DNA of 64,000 bases from Ectobacillus funiculus (GCF_042429435.1 NZ_JBHMAF010000028.1), one strand, 5' to 3'. Positions 1-8,998 are shown, counted from the stretch's first letter. Program-made: numbers and translations. Notes: generated from the sequence alone by a model not told the origin.

Positions 1-2066
1 AACCTCTTCTTCAGCTGCAAAACCGCTTCAAACGTGCAAAAACAACGATGCAAATGTGCGAAGCGCTGTATTTATTTTTAGATGAGCTAAAAATTCCGAA
101 AAAGTTGGATGCACTTCGGCTGAAGGAGGAAGAGGAAGGAAATCTTCTGTTTGCGAATGACCATGACCAAGTATGGCAAGAGGTTATCGATTTGCTTGAT
201 AAATGTGTGGAAATGCTTGGGGAAGAAAAGCTGTCCCGTGATATGTTCATCAAGGTCATTACAGCAGGGTTAGAGGCGCTTCAGTTTGCAAATATCCCGC
301 CATCGCTTGATCAGGTGCTCGTCGCAAATATCGATCGCTCCCGTCTGGCCAATGTGCGCGCTGTATTCGTCATCGGAGCAAATGAGGGTGTGATTCCATC
401 AGCACCAAGCGATGAGGGTGTTATATCAGACGAAGAGCGGGAGATGCTGTTTACAGCAGGTATCGAGCTTGCGGCAACGAGCCGTCAAAAGCTGTTAGAA
501 GAGCAGTTTGTATTGTACCATACGCTGACGAGATCATCGGAGCGGTTATATGTATGCTGTCCGTTAGCTGATGAAGAAGGGAAAACGCTGCTGCCGTCCT
601 CGTTGTTTAAAAGACTCAAAGCAATGTTTCCGCGTGCGCAGGAAGTGTTTGTAACGAATGATGTGAATGATATAACGCTAGAGAAGCAGCTTTCATTTGT
701 TGCAACGCCGTCAGTTACTTTGTCATACTTAACGCAGCAGCTGCAGCATTGGAAACGGTACGGCTATGAAAGCAATTTGTCATTTTGGTGGGATGTGTAC
801 AATTTTTATATTACATCACCAGCTTGGAGCGGGAGAAGCAAGCTGGTGCTCAGCAGCCTGTTTTATGAAAATAAGGCCCGCAAGTTAACAGAACGTGTAA
901 GCCAAGAATTGTATGGGGAAACAGTGCAAGGAAGTGTTTCGCGTATTGAGCTGTTTCAGCGCTGCTCCTATGCGCATTTCATCCAGCACGGCTTGTTACT
1001 AAGGGAGCGCGACATTTTTAAGCTCGATGCTCCGGATATCGGGCAATTATTCCATGCAGCTTTAAAGCATATTGCTGATAAGCTGGAAAAAGAGAACAAG
1101 ACTTGGCAGGATTTAGATAGACGCGGGTGCGAGTATTTGGCGGCAGATGCGATAGAAGAGCTTGCGCCGCTTTTGCAAAAGGAAATCTTATTAAGCTCCA
1201 ACCGTCATCATTATCTCAAGCGGAAGCTGCAGCATATTTTATTTCGCACCTCTCTTATCTTAAGTGAGCATGCAAAGGCGAGCGGGTTTGTGCCGGTTGG
1301 GCTTGAAATTCCGTTTGGCATTGGAGAGGAAGCTTTGCCGCCGCTTCAATTCGAGCTGCTTGGCGGTACAAAAATGAAGGTTGTCGGACGGATTGATCGT
1401 GTGGATAAAGCTAAGCATGAAAAGGGCACATTTTTACGGATTATTGATTATAAGTCGAGCGCGAAAGCTCTTGATGTAACAGAGGTATATTACGGGCTGG
1501 CGCTGCAAATGCTTACCTATTTGGATGTTGTTGTTGAAAATGCCAGCAAGTGGGTTGGAAAGGGAGAAGAAGTCTCACCGGCGGGCGTATTGTATTTTCA
1601 TATCCATAACCCGCTTATCGATTTGAAGCGTTCTTTGTCAGAGGCAGAGATTGAGCAGGAAATGATGAAGAAGTTTAAAATGAAGGGACTTTTACTTGGA
1701 GATACCGATATTGTTACGTTGATGGATAAAAATTTAGAAGAAACCAGCTCGTCCCATATTATATCTGCAGGCTTCAAAAAGGGTGGCGGATTTACGTCCA
1801 ATTCGTCGGTAGCGAGCGAAGAGGATTTTCAAGTGCTCAGGTCTTATGTTCGCCGTACATTTGAGAGTACCGGAACACGTATCGCAGAAGGAGAGATTGA
1901 GATAGCTCCTTATAAAATGGATAAAAAAATAGCATGTACATTTTGTCAATTTAAAGTGGTTTGTCAATTTGATGAATCGCTCGGAGATAATCAATATCGG
2001 GTATTAAGACCGATGAAAGGGAACGAAGCCCTACAGAAAATGAGGGAGGAGGTTGAACCAGAATGA
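1..2066 (+). CDS. addB: AddB, ATP-dependent helicase/nuclease subunit B (3' part)
   Basis: C-terminal part of the B subunit of the AddAB helicase-nuclease, which processes double-strand breaks and recognises Chi. The frame is open to the window edge, so the start lies outside. Visible are the RecB-type nuclease core (GRIDRVD near 1390 and the DYKS motif near 1447) and the cysteines of the AddB iron-sulfur cluster: one in FQRCSY near 957 and a CxxCx5C group near 1935-1965. The last 4 bases overlap the addA start (ATGA), so the two are translationally coupled. Family known; identity very secure. Confidence 0.97.
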   Translation, partial: PLLQLQNRFKRAKTTMQMCEALYLFLDELKIPKKLDALRLKEEEEGNLLFANDHDQVWQEVIDLLDKCVEMLGEEKLSRDMFIKVITAGLEALQFANIPPSLDQVLVANIDRSRLANVRAVFVIGANEGVIPSAPSDEGVISDEEREMLFTAGIELAATSRQKLLEEQFVLYHTLTRSSERLYVCCPLADEEGKTLLPSSLFKRLKAMFPRAQEVFVTNDVNDITLEKQLSFVATPSVTLSYLTQQLQHWKRYGYESNLSFWWDVYNFYITSPAWSGRSKLVLSSLFYENKARKLTERVSQELYGETVQGSVSRIELFQRCSYAHFIQHGLLLRERDIFKLDAPDIGQLFHAALKHIADKLEKENKTWQDLDRRGCEYLAADAIEELAPLLQKEILLSSNRHHYLKRKLQHILFRTSLILSEHAKASGFVPVGLEIPFGIGEEALPPLQFELLGGTKMKVVGRIDRVDKAKHEKGTFLRIIDYKSSAKALDVTEVYYGLALQMLTYLDVVVENASKWVGKGEEVSPAGVLYFHIHNPLIDLKRSLSEAEIEQEMMKKFKMKGLLLGDTDIVTLMDKNLEETSSSHIISAGFKKGGGFTSNSSVASEEDFQVLRSYVRRTFESTGTRIAEGEIEIAPYKMDKKIACTFCQFKVVCQFDESLGDNQYRVLRPMKGNEALQKMREEVEPE

Positions 2067-5000
2067 TAGATTCTATTCTAGCAAAGCCGCCTAATAGCCA
2101 ATGGACGGATGATCAGTGGAAGGCAATTGCGGCGAGCGGCCGTGATATTCTAGTTGCAGCAGCAGCTGGCTCAGGAAAAACGGCTGTTCTTGTAGAGCGC
2201 ATCATCCGAAAAATTATTTCTCCTGACCACCCGATTGATGTGGACCGGTTGCTCGTTGTGACATTCACGAACGCCTCAGCACAGGAAATGAAAAACCGAA
2301 TTGGCGAGGCATTGGACAAAGAGCTGACGAATGACCCTTCATCACAGCATTTACGCAGGCAGCTCAGCCTGCTTAGCCGTGCATCCATCTCTACGATTCA
2401 TTCCTTTTGTTTACAGGTAATTCGAACGTATTACTATATGCTTGATATCGATCCAAGCTTTCGGATTGCCAATGAAACGGAAATTGAATTGCTCAAGGAA
2501 GAAGTGATAAACGATATCCTCGAGGAAGAATACGGTCTAGATGGAAATGAAGCGTTTTTTGATTTAGTGGACCGTTATACAGGGGATAGAAGTGACAGCG
2601 ATTTACAGGATATGATTTTAAAGCTTTATACTGAAGCGGGGGCACACCCTAATCCGGAGAAGTGGCTGGACAAGCTTGTTGCATTTTATGATGTGGAAGG
2701 AAAAAGTATTGATGATTTACCATATACGCAGTATTTGCTTCAGGATGTTATCCTTCGGCTCGAAGGAGCAAAGCAATATACGCAAAAAGCCATTCGACTT
2801 TCTCAGCTGCCCGATGGCCCTGTGCCGAAAATCGAGGCATTTGAGAGCGACCTCAGCCTGTTGGAAAGGCTGTTAGCAGCGGCTCATACCTCCTGGCAAA
2901 CGCTGTATGGCGCGATGCAGGAGATTGAATGGAAAACATTTAAGCGTATTAAAAAAGCTGACTACAATGCTGATTTGATTGAGAAAGCAGATAAGCTGCG
3001 TAAAAAGGTGAAGGATGACATCGGTAAGCTGCAGGAGGAGCTGTTTAGCCGTTTACCAGAGAATTATGTAAAGGATTTATCTCGTATGCATTATGTGCTG
3101 CAGACGCTCATTCACCTTGTGAAGGAGTTTTCTGTTCGTTTTCAAGCAGTAAAGCGTGAGAAAAGCATGGTTGATTTTACAGATTTAGAGCACCTCTGTC
3201 TTGCAATTTTAGCGGAGGATACAGCTGCAGAAGAGCTGAAGCCATCCGCTGTGGCGCTGCAATATCGCGATAAGTTTGCAGAGGTGCTTATCGATGAGTA
3301 CCAGGACGTTAACTTTGTACAAGAGTCGATTTTGCGGCTGGTGACGAAGGAAACAGAAGCGGCAGGCAATTTGTTTATGGTTGGAGACGTGAAGCAATCG
3401 GTATACCGCTTTCGTCTTGCGGAGCCAGGTTTGTTTCTTGGGAAATACAGGCGCTTTACGCCAGATGGTATGCATGGCGGCATGCGTATTGATTTGGCTA
3501 AAAACTTCCGGAGCCGTTCTGAAGTGCTTGATGGAACAAACTTTGTGTTTAAGCAAATTATGGGTGAAGCAGTTGGTGATCTTGACTATGATAAAGATGC
3601 TGAATTAAAGCTTGGCGCAGCTTATCCAGAGGGAGCAGATACTGCAGCTGAATTTCTGATTGTAAATCAAAATACGAAGGAAACGGCAGGCGGGGAAGAG
3701 GCAGACGCCGAAGAAGCAATGGATTTGGAAGCGGCACAAATGGAGGCACGCTTGATTGCAGCAAGAATAAAAGAGATGGTCAGCTCCGGTTATGAGGTGT
3801 ACGACCGAAAACATAATGCGATGCGTCCTGTTTCGTACCGTGATTTTGTCATTTTGCTTCGCTCGATGACAACTGCCCCGCAAATGACGGAGGAATTTAA
3901 ACGTTCGGGTATTCCGGTGTACGCAGAACTTTCCAGTGGATATTTCGAGGCAACAGAAGTAAGTGTTATGCTGAATGTGCTTCGTGTTATTGACAATCCA
4001 GCGCAGGATATCCCGCTCGCAGCTGTTCTTCGCTCCCCGCTTGTCGGGGCAACAGACGAGGAATTAGCTGTTTTGCGTATTCATGCAAAGAAAGGTTCTT
4101 TCTATCAAGCGATGCGCAGCTTCTTGCAGGCTGAGCGGGATGGGAGTGCAGCACTTCGTAAAAAGCTGTCCTCCTTCTTTGACAATGTACAGCGTTGGCG
4201 CAGTTTTGCTACGCAGCAGCCGCTTTCGGATCTGATTTGGAAGGTATATCGTGAAACGGGCTACTATGATTTTGTGAGCGGTCTGCCAGGCGGCAAGCAG
4301 CGTCAGGCTAATTTACGCGTCCTGTATGACAGGGCACGGCAATATGAAGCTACATCATTTCGCGGATTATTCCGCTTTCTCCGATTTATTGAGCGTATCC
4401 TAGAGCGCGGCGATGACATGGGAACGGCGCGGGCGCTTGGTGAGCAGGAGGATGTTGTACGTATTATGACAATTCATAAAAGCAAAGGTCTTGAGTTCCC
4501 GGTTGTTTTTGTTTCCGGCTTAGGCCGACGCTTTAATATGCAGGACTTAAATAAAAAGTTTTTACTTCATAAGGATTTAGGATTTGGTTCTCCGTTTATT
4601 GATCCACAAAAGCGCATTAAGTACGCAACAATTTCGCAAATTGCGATAAAACGAAAGATGAAAATGGAGCTCATTGCAGAGGAAATGCGTGTTCTCTATG
4701 TTGCCTTGACGCGTGCGAAGGAAAAGCTTATTTTAATCGGAACAGTGAAGGATGCAAGTGCTGCACTTTCAAAATGGACAGAGGCGCGAGATTACGATGC
4801 TTGGTTATTACCTGACCATATGAGGGCGCAGGCCGCTTCTTATATAGATTGGCTTGGTCCGGCGTTAATGAGGCATAAAGGCAGCACATCTATGGAGGAG
4901 GCACTCGGTGCGTCTATACCAGCAGAAATCTATGAATATCCTGCGAGTTGGGTGATGAGGCAGATTGAAGCGGCGGATCTTCGAGAAGAGCAGCAGCTGC

Positions 5001-5794
5001 AGGAGGAAAAGCAGGAGCTGGTGCAAGCTTTATATGAGCAACGAACAGCGCCTGTGGAGACGGAGAAAAAGGATGAGGTGACGCAAATTCTCACATGGCA
5101 GTATAGCTTTGAAGCGGCTACAACCCACCGCGCCAAGCAGTCTGTTTCTGAGATTAAGCGTAATTATCAAGCGGATGAAGAAAGCGATACAGCTTTTCTG
5201 TCTGGTTTCCGTTCTCAGATTGAGAAGCGCCCGCGTTTTATGGAGCGAAAAGGTCTTACACCGGCGGAACGTGGAACTGCTGTTCATGCGGTGATGCAAC
5301 ATGTAGATTGGACAAAGCCGGTTACTGAATTAAGCATTCAGGAGCAGCTTGCTGACATGGTGAATAAGGAATTATTAACGTACGAGCAGGCGGAAAGCAT
5401 TGTAGTCGAAGAGATTGTGGCGTTTTTCCAAACGCAGCTAGGAAAGCGGGCGATGCAGGCAGAGCTGGCAGAACGCGAGGTACCGTTTATGATGATGATT
5501 CCGGCATCATCCGCCTATCAGGATTGGAATGGAGAGGACGAGGAACTTGTCCTCGTCCAAGGGATTATCGACTGTCTTATTGAGGAGCCAGACGGTATTG
5601 TTTTAATTGACTTTAAAACAGATAGTATTTCAGAGCGTTTCCCTGGCGGATTTGAGCAGGCACGGCCTGTTTTGGAAAATCGCTATCGCTTGCAGCTTGA
5701 AATGTATAGTCAGGCACTCGAGAAAAGCTATGGAAAACGTGTAAAGGAAAAATATTTATACTTTTTTGATGGCAGCCATATACTAGAAATATAG
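2063..5794 (+). CDS. addA: AddA, ATP-dependent helicase/nuclease subunit A
   Basis: Full-length (1243 aa) UvrD/RecB-type 3'-5' helicase with a C-terminal nuclease, partner of AddB in double-strand break repair. Walker A is AAAAGSGKT (residues 33-41) and Walker B is DEYQD (about 411). Other helicase motifs are GDVKQSVYRFR, IHKSKGLEFP (about 806) and LYVALTRAKEKL. The nuclease domain has GTAVHAVMQH and the metal-binding IDFKTDS (about 1182) followed by QLEMYSQAL. The start overlaps the addB stop by 4 nt behind a GGAGG site. The next gene begins 23 nt after its stop; the sbcD and sbcC genes that follow addA in B. subtilis are not here. Confidence 0.98.
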   Translation: MIDSILAKPPNSQWTDDQWKAIAASGRDILVAAAAGSGKTAVLVERIIRKIISPDHPIDVDRLLVVTFTNASAQEMKNRIGEALDKELTNDPSSQHLRRQLSLLSRASISTIHSFCLQVIRTYYYMLDIDPSFRIANETEIELLKEEVINDILEEEYGLDGNEAFFDLVDRYTGDRSDSDLQDMILKLYTEAGAHPNPEKWLDKLVAFYDVEGKSIDDLPYTQYLLQDVILRLEGAKQYTQKAIRLSQLPDGPVPKIEAFESDLSLLERLLAAAHTSWQTLYGAMQEIEWKTFKRIKKADYNADLIEKADKLRKKVKDDIGKLQEELFSRLPENYVKDLSRMHYVLQTLIHLVKEFSVRFQAVKREKSMVDFTDLEHLCLAILAEDTAAEELKPSAVALQYRDKFAEVLIDEYQDVNFVQESILRLVTKETEAAGNLFMVGDVKQSVYRFRLAEPGLFLGKYRRFTPDGMHGGMRIDLAKNFRSRSEVLDGTNFVFKQIMGEAVGDLDYDKDAELKLGAAYPEGADTAAEFLIVNQNTKETAGGEEADAEEAMDLEAAQMEARLIAARIKEMVSSGYEVYDRKHNAMRPVSYRDFVILLRSMTTAPQMTEEFKRSGIPVYAELSSGYFEATEVSVMLNVLRVIDNPAQDIPLAAVLRSPLVGATDEELAVLRIHAKKGSFYQAMRSFLQAERDGSAALRKKLSSFFDNVQRWRSFATQQPLSDLIWKVYRETGYYDFVSGLPGGKQRQANLRVLYDRARQYEATSFRGLFRFLRFIERILERGDDMGTARALGEQEDVVRIMTIHKSKGLEFPVVFVSGLGRRFNMQDLNKKFLLHKDLGFGSPFIDPQKRIKYATISQIAIKRKMKMELIAEEMRVLYVALTRAKEKLILIGTVKDASAALSKWTEARDYDAWLLPDHMRAQAASYIDWLGPALMRHKGSTSMEEALGASIPAEIYEYPASWVMRQIEAADLREEQQLQEEKQELVQALYEQRTAPVETEKKDEVTQILTWQYSFEAATTHRAKQSVSEIKRNYQADEESDTAFLSGFRSQIEKRPRFMERKGLTPAERGTAVHAVMQHVDWTKPVTELSIQEQLADMVNKELLTYEQAESIVVEEIVAFFQTQLGKRAMQAELAEREVPFMMMIPASSAYQDWNGEDEELVLVQGIIDCLIEEPDGIVLIDFKTDSISERFPGGFEQARPVLENRYRLQLEMYSQALEKSYGKRVKEKYLYFFDGSHILEI

Positions 5795-5817
5795 TAAGTA
5801 ACAGGCGAGTGAGCATA

Positions 5818-6123
5818 ATGGGAAAAAAGCTGATTGGAACATGTGAGCTGTGCGGCAGGGATGATTTAGAGCTGACAGTGCACCATTTAACACCAAAGGA
5901 GCTTGGCGGAACCTTTCTTCCGACTGCAAATGTATGTATAGCTTGTCATAAGCAAATTCATGCGCTATATACAAATGAAGAGCTTGCGATTCGTTTATAT
6001 ACCATTGCATCTTTACAAGATGATGAAAAAATTTCGTCGTTTTTGAAATGGGTTCGAAAGCAGCCTGCTACAAAGCAAGTACGCATACGGAAATCAAATG
6101 AAAGAAAGCAAAAAGGAAGGTAG
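5818..6123 (+). CDS. hlpB: HlpB-like HNH nuclease-family protein
   Basis: Small protein (101 aa from the ATG) with an HNH-type zinc/catalytic layout: CxxC at 9-12, HH at 22-23, CxxCH at 40-44 and H48, then a basic tail. It matches the B. subtilis HlpB (YisB) position, between addAB/sbcDC and gerP, where the gene has been linked to AddAB-related DNA repair. A GTG 9 nt upstream is in frame, but the ATG has the better spacing from AGGCGAG. It ends just before a strong terminator. Family and synteny give the call; nuclease activity is inferred. Confidence 0.8.
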   Translation: MGKKLIGTCELCGRDDLELTVHHLTPKELGGTFLPTANVCIACHKQIHALYTNEELAIRLYTIASLQDDEKISSFLKWVRKQPATKQVRIRKSNERKQKGR

Positions 6124-6140
6124 CGGCCTTCCTTTTTTGC
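6108..6140. terminator. Bidirectional terminator between hlpB and gerPF
   Basis: A-rich arm plus GGAAGG, a six-base loop, then CCTTCC and a T run. The symmetry puts a U-tract on both transcripts, so it can end hlpB (+) and gerPF (-). Confidence 0.85.
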
Positions 6141-6172
6141 TTTTTGGAAAGGACTGTGTCTGTTTGGTTTGT

Positions 6173-6388
6173 TTATGCAGTACCGATTTGATTTTGGTCA
6201 TTCACATCTGGATCAAATGTATTTGTAGCGTTTATCCCGTTAAATGTGTTCACAACAAAGCCGACATTGGAAGCGCCTGATCCATTATATGCTTTAGCAT
6301 TTTCCTTTGGAGAAACATTATAAAAGTCTCCTAAATTAAAGGAGCCATTACTGTTTTGTACAACTAAATTGCCTACGAAAGAAGGCAT
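6173..6388 (-). CDS. gerPF: GerPF, spore coat/germination protein
   Basis: 71-aa member of the GerPA/GerPF family, beginning MPSFVGNLVVQNSNGSFNLG and rich in Gly/Asn. GerP proteins are made in the mother cell late in sporulation and let germinants pass the coat. It is the last gene of gerPA-F, as in B. subtilis, and shares the GDF/GASNVG pattern with GerPA at 8370-8591. A GGTGAGCGG site precedes the ATG. Confidence 0.9.
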   Translation of the reverse strand: MPSFVGNLVVQNSNGSFNLGDFYNVSPKENAKAYNGSGASNVGFVVNTFNGINATNTFDPDVNDQNQIGTA

Positions 6389-6436
6389 TTTCCGCTCACC
6401 AGCCTCTTTTTTCTTGTAATAACGGTTTCCTATTAT

Positions 6437-6850
6437 TTAAGGTATGAGGGAACGCTCAGAAGGTGTTTCTTCAAATGGATCCTCCGAAATGAATTGTCTG
6501 ATTTGCAAAATGCGAGAATTATTAAACACGTAGTCAGTAGAGCCAATGTGAATGATACCACTGCTCAGTAAACTTATTATTTCAACAAAATCAACGCGTA
6601 CAAATGGATTGGTGTTTACGACATGCATACGGACAGAAGTTTGTCTCGTTGGTATAGTGATTTCTGCATCTGTGAACATTACATATTTCTCGAAAGAACC
6701 TTCTTGTGCTAAATAGAATGACTCCTCCCGCTGCACCAAAATGTCACGGTTTCGGGATGCTATCATATTAGAATCACCGATTTGCAAAACACCGTCTATC
6801 CCCATGGAAATAACATTAATTTGATTCACAATAGAAACATGACGAAGCAT
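6437..6850 (-). CDS. gerPE: GerPE, spore germination protein
   Basis: 137 aa, PF10970-type GerPE by position and by the MLRHVSIVNQINVISMG N-terminus with the VLQIGDS element shared across GerP proteins. It probably helps germinants cross the coat. AGAGAGG precedes the ATG. It starts 14 nt after gerPD and lies 48 nt before gerPF. Its own catalytic or binding residues are unknown. Confidence 0.88.
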   Translation of the reverse strand: MLRHVSIVNQINVISMGIDGVLQIGDSNMIASRNRDILVQREESFYLAQEGSFEKYVMFTDAEITIPTRQTSVRMHVVNTNPFVRVDFVEIISLLSSGIIHIGSTDYVFNNSRILQIRQFISEDPFEETPSERSLIP

Positions 6851-6864
6851 AGTATCTTCCTCTC

Positions 6865-7059
6865 TTACGCTGGAGTTCCTGGCACATTGAAAACAAGAGG
6901 AACAAATGGTCCAGCTGCAAGCGATTCTGGAGGTGTATCCAGGATGGAGGTCAGGATTAAAAAATTGGCATCTCCAATGAGAAATAATGCAGAGCTTGAC
7001 ACACCAGCTGACTTGATGCGTCCAACTTTAATTTCGTGATTCACAACGGTAAAATTCAC
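6865..7059 (-). CDS. gerPD: GerPD, spore germination protein
   Basis: 64-aa protein in the gerPD slot, hydrophobic and Gly-rich, with SSALFLIGDANF matching the GerP-family 'IGD' element. The start is GTG with GGAG 9 nt upstream; no in-frame ATG is better placed. It follows gerPC after 3 nt, so the two are probably coupled. Confidence 0.86.
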   Translation of the reverse strand: MNFTVVNHEIKVGRIKSAGVSSSALFLIGDANFLILTSILDTPPESLAAGPFVPLVFNVPGTPA

Positions 7060-7062
7060 CCT

Positions 7063-7680
7063 TTACCACTCCTTTTGGATATGATGGGGCATATTCTGAA
7101 TAAAGGAGAGGAATGCTTTATCAATGTCTTGCTTCATATTTTGGACAATAATCTCCTTCATATATTGCGGATTAGAGGTGATTTCTGGATATGGTTCTAC
7201 TTGGGATAAATAATACGGTAATCGATGCTCCATTTGCTTTTGAATATCGTCAATCATCATTTGCCGATACGTATCATCGAGAGCTGTACCCTGCTCTGTT
7301 TCCATTTCAACGATGCGGCTGTAGGCACCCTCATTTAAATAACGTGTAACTTGCTGCAAAACATCCTGATAGAAATCTGGATTTACCTTTGTTTCAGGAT
7401 TCACCTTAAGTGTTTCCGTCTCTACATCAAAATCTTCAATTGCGTTCCCGCTGCTGTTAAATGGATTAAGTCCAATATTTAAAGTGCCATTTAAGTTTTC
7501 AACCTTTAGCTGATCAAATTTATATTCTATCTTGCCGATGGACTGGGGAGGATTCCGTTTGAAATTTTCCAGCTCTGCTGTTAGTCTTTCAACAGTTTCT
7601 TCAAGACGCTGGAGCTGCTGCTGCTGTAATTGAATGGCGTTATATAGCTGTTGTAAGTAAGTAAGCCAATCTTGGGTCAT
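7063..7680 (-). CDS. gerPC: GerPC, spore germination protein
   Basis: 205 aa. The first 45 residues form a Gln/Leu/Glu-rich coiled coil (QLQQQQLQRLEETVERL), followed by a GerPC domain (PF10737) with LNIGLNPF near the middle and an acidic/Gln-rich C-terminal half. ATG 7686 sits only 2 nt from AAAGGAGG, so the ATG at 7680 is preferred. Upstream, the gene is separated from gerPB by about 310 bp holding two tandem intergenic repeats, unlike a compact gerP operon. Confidence 0.88.
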   Translation of the reverse strand: MTQDWLTYLQQLYNAIQLQQQQLQRLEETVERLTAELENFKRNPPQSIGKIEYKFDQLKVENLNGTLNIGLNPFNSSGNAIEDFDVETETLKVNPETKVNPDFYQDVLQQVTRYLNEGAYSRIVEMETEQGTALDDTYRQMMIDDIQKQMEHRLPYYLSQVEPYPEITSNPQYMKEIIVQNMKQDIDKAFLSFIQNMPHHIQKEW

Positions 7681-7733
7681 AATCATAGCCTCCTTTACTC
7701 TAAGAGGGGAGGATTAAAGGTTTAAATCCCTAT

Positions 7734-7852
7734 TTCACACTGTGAGAACATATAAATTTCCAACTGGAAGAGAATCCGACGCAGTCGGAAATTTTAAGGA
7801 TAAAGTGTAAGTGCAACTGTGCTTCTGTCTCGCTGATCGGCGAGTTTTCTTT
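7734..7852 (+). repeat. Dispersed intergenic repeat, copy R1
   Basis: First of two head-to-tail copies between gerPC and gerPB. It contains a nested palindrome (AAATTTCC ... CCGACGCAGTCGG ... AAATTT) and ends in CTCGC..GCGAG plus TTTTCTTT, a terminator-like end on the + strand. Homologous copies are at 7852, 8671, 13413, 54274, 58781 and 60277. Confidence 0.8.
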
Positions 7853-7987
7853 ACACTGTAAGAAAGTATAAATTTCCAGCTAGGCGTGAATTCGACGTAG
7901 TCGGAAATTTTAGGAATACAGTATAAGAGCAACTACGCCTCTGTCTTCGCCCAAGGGCAGGGCTCGCCAATCGGCGAGTTTTCTTTA
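7852..7987 (+). repeat. Dispersed intergenic repeat, copy R2 (tandem with R1)
   Basis: Second copy, joined directly to R1 and fuller at its right end: CTACGCCTCTGTCTTCGCCC, then CTCGCCAATCGGCGAG and a T-rich tail. The terminator-like end acts on the + strand, so it should not stop gerP transcription, which runs on the - strand. Confidence 0.8.
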
Positions 7988-7993
7988 AGAGCC

Positions 7994-8188
7994 TTAGGAA
8001 TTGGTAGATGAAATGATTTGTCCCCTTGCTTTTAACGGACGTGCAGGTTCTGTAAATGCGCCAGTGTTGGAAAACTTTGAAAGTGCCTTAATCGTTCCGG
8101 TACTGCCAATCTGAAATACAGAAGAGGTCGTAATACTCCCTACTCGAAGATTATGAATGATAATGCTTTGATTTACATAGAAGTTCAA
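7994..8188 (-). CDS. gerPB: GerPB, spore germination protein
   Basis: 64 aa from a TTG start (LNFYVNQSIIIHNLRVG read as MNFY...). A GTG three codons upstream is possible, but it lies only about 2 nt from the AAAGGAG site, whereas the TTG has good spacing and gives the expected MNFY N-terminus. SSVFQIGSTGTIKALS is typical of GerPB. Function as for the other GerP proteins: coat permeability to germinants. Confidence 0.87.
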   Translation of the reverse strand: MNFYVNQSIIIHNLRVGSITTSSVFQIGSTGTIKALSKFSNTGAFTEPARPLKARGQIISSTNS

Positions 8189-8297
8189 GCAGATCACTCT
8201 CCTTTTAGAAATAAGGATGTATCAGATACTAAAGTCCGCCTAACTCCCTTTTGTAAAGTACCTTCACCATAAAAATAGAGAAGATCTTTTTGCTGCG

Positions 8298-8353
8298 AAG
8301 AACATACAGAAAGGCTCTATAAGCAGCCTCGTGCGAACTGTATGTTTTCTTCA
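8298..8353. repeat. Long hairpin between gerPA and gerPB
   Basis: GAAGAACATACAG pairs with CTGTATGT-TTTCTTC across a loop of about 28 nt. The spacer is about 170 bp, unusually long for gerPA-gerPB. Possibly an inserted small element or an mRNA processing structure; no repeat partner was seen in the window. Confidence 0.5.
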
Positions 8354-8369
8354 GGGGCTAGGCATGTTC

Positions 8370-8591
8370 TTAATAGGTTAACGATATAGGCTGATCTATA
8401 ACGTCTTGGTCGTTTACATTTGTAGAGTTCTCATAATTATAAACGTTTACTGTTTCTCCGACATTAAATGACCCTGCTCCCGCAAACGTTCTTGAATAGC
8501 TAATGGGACGAATCGCAAAGACATCGCCAATATGAAAGACGCCGCTAGACCCAATATTTACAACGTTGATGTGTCCTACGATAGCAGGCAT
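8370..8591 (-). CDS. gerPA: GerPA, spore germination protein
   Basis: 73 aa, MPAIVGHINVVNIGSSGVF, GerPA/GerPF family (PF10676), first gene of the gerP operon. AAGGGTG lies upstream of the ATG and a sigma-K type promoter about 35-60 bp further up. Acts late in sporulation in the mother cell, in or under the coat. Confidence 0.9.
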   Translation of the reverse strand: MPAIVGHINVVNIGSSGVFHIGDVFAIRPISYSRTFAGAGSFNVGETVNVYNYENSTNVNDQDVIDQPISLTY

Positions 8592-8623
8592 GAAAAAACA
8601 CCCTTCTTACAGATTCTTATGCT

Positions 8624-8655
8624 TATTGTATGGACATTTATCCAAGAATGTGTCT
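8624..8655 (-). promoter_or_regulatory. Probable sigma-K promoter of gerP
   Basis: On the minus strand CATACAATA matches the sigma-K -10 consensus CATANNNTA exactly, with an ACAC -35 element about 17 bp upstream. gerP is known to be sigma-K dependent in B. subtilis. Predicted start is about 25 nt before the gerPA ATG. Confidence 0.65.
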
Positions 8656-8670
8656 AAAAATTTTTTAGAT

Positions 8671-8800
8671 AAAAGAAAAATCGCTGATTGACAAGCCGTT
8701 AGGCGAAGACAGAGTGTAGCTGCTCTTGCACTTTGTTCCTAAAACTTTCTAATACGTCGAATTCGTCTTTAGCTGGAAATTTATACTGTCTTACAATGTA
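8671..8800 (-). repeat. Dispersed intergenic repeat, copy R3
   Basis: Inverted copy of the family: GGCGAAGACAGAG...GTTCCTAAAACTTTCTA.TACGTCGAATTCGTC...GGAAATTTATACTGTCTTACA. It lies between the gerP promoter and yisI. Confidence 0.75.
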
Positions 8801-8802
8801 AC

Positions 8803-8830
8803 AAAAAGACATGCCCCACGGGGGCATGTC
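8803..8830 (-). terminator. yisI terminator
   Basis: Ten-bp perfect stem GACATGCCCC/GGGGCATGTC with a 3-base loop and a U run on the minus strand, 10 nt past the yisI stop. Confidence 0.85.
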
Positions 8831-8839
8831 CTGTATTTG

Positions 8840-8998
8840 TTAGTTCCCTAACTTGCGGCTGCATTGCAAAAACAGAAGTATATTTAATAGCTTGTCCAGC
8901 TCCTGGCTGCAATGTACCGTTTTTTTTGCGGTAATTCCATACCTTTGTACAAAATACTTCATTTCTTCTCGTTTCTTTTCGATTGCTTGTTCAAACAT
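8840..8998 (-). CDS. yisI: YisI-like Spo0E-family aspartyl-phosphate phosphatase
   Basis: 52-aa Spo0E-family protein (PF09388). The signature SQELDKLLN is present after a helix of the type EKKREEMKYFVQRYG. Such proteins dephosphorylate Spo0A~P and delay sporulation. The start at 8998 is chosen because GGAG lies 8 nt upstream and the length then fits the family; a longer in-frame extension to 9058 has no ribosome site. B. subtilis yisI is in the same place, between gerP and yisK. Confidence 0.82.
   Translation of the reverse strand: MFEQAIEKKREEMKYFVQRYGITAKKTVHCSQELDKLLNILLFLQCSRKLGN

Noticed and set aside
6098..6280. 60-codon + strand ORF after hlpB
   Set aside because: It spans the terminator and the gerPF gene on the other strand, with no ribosome site or family match.
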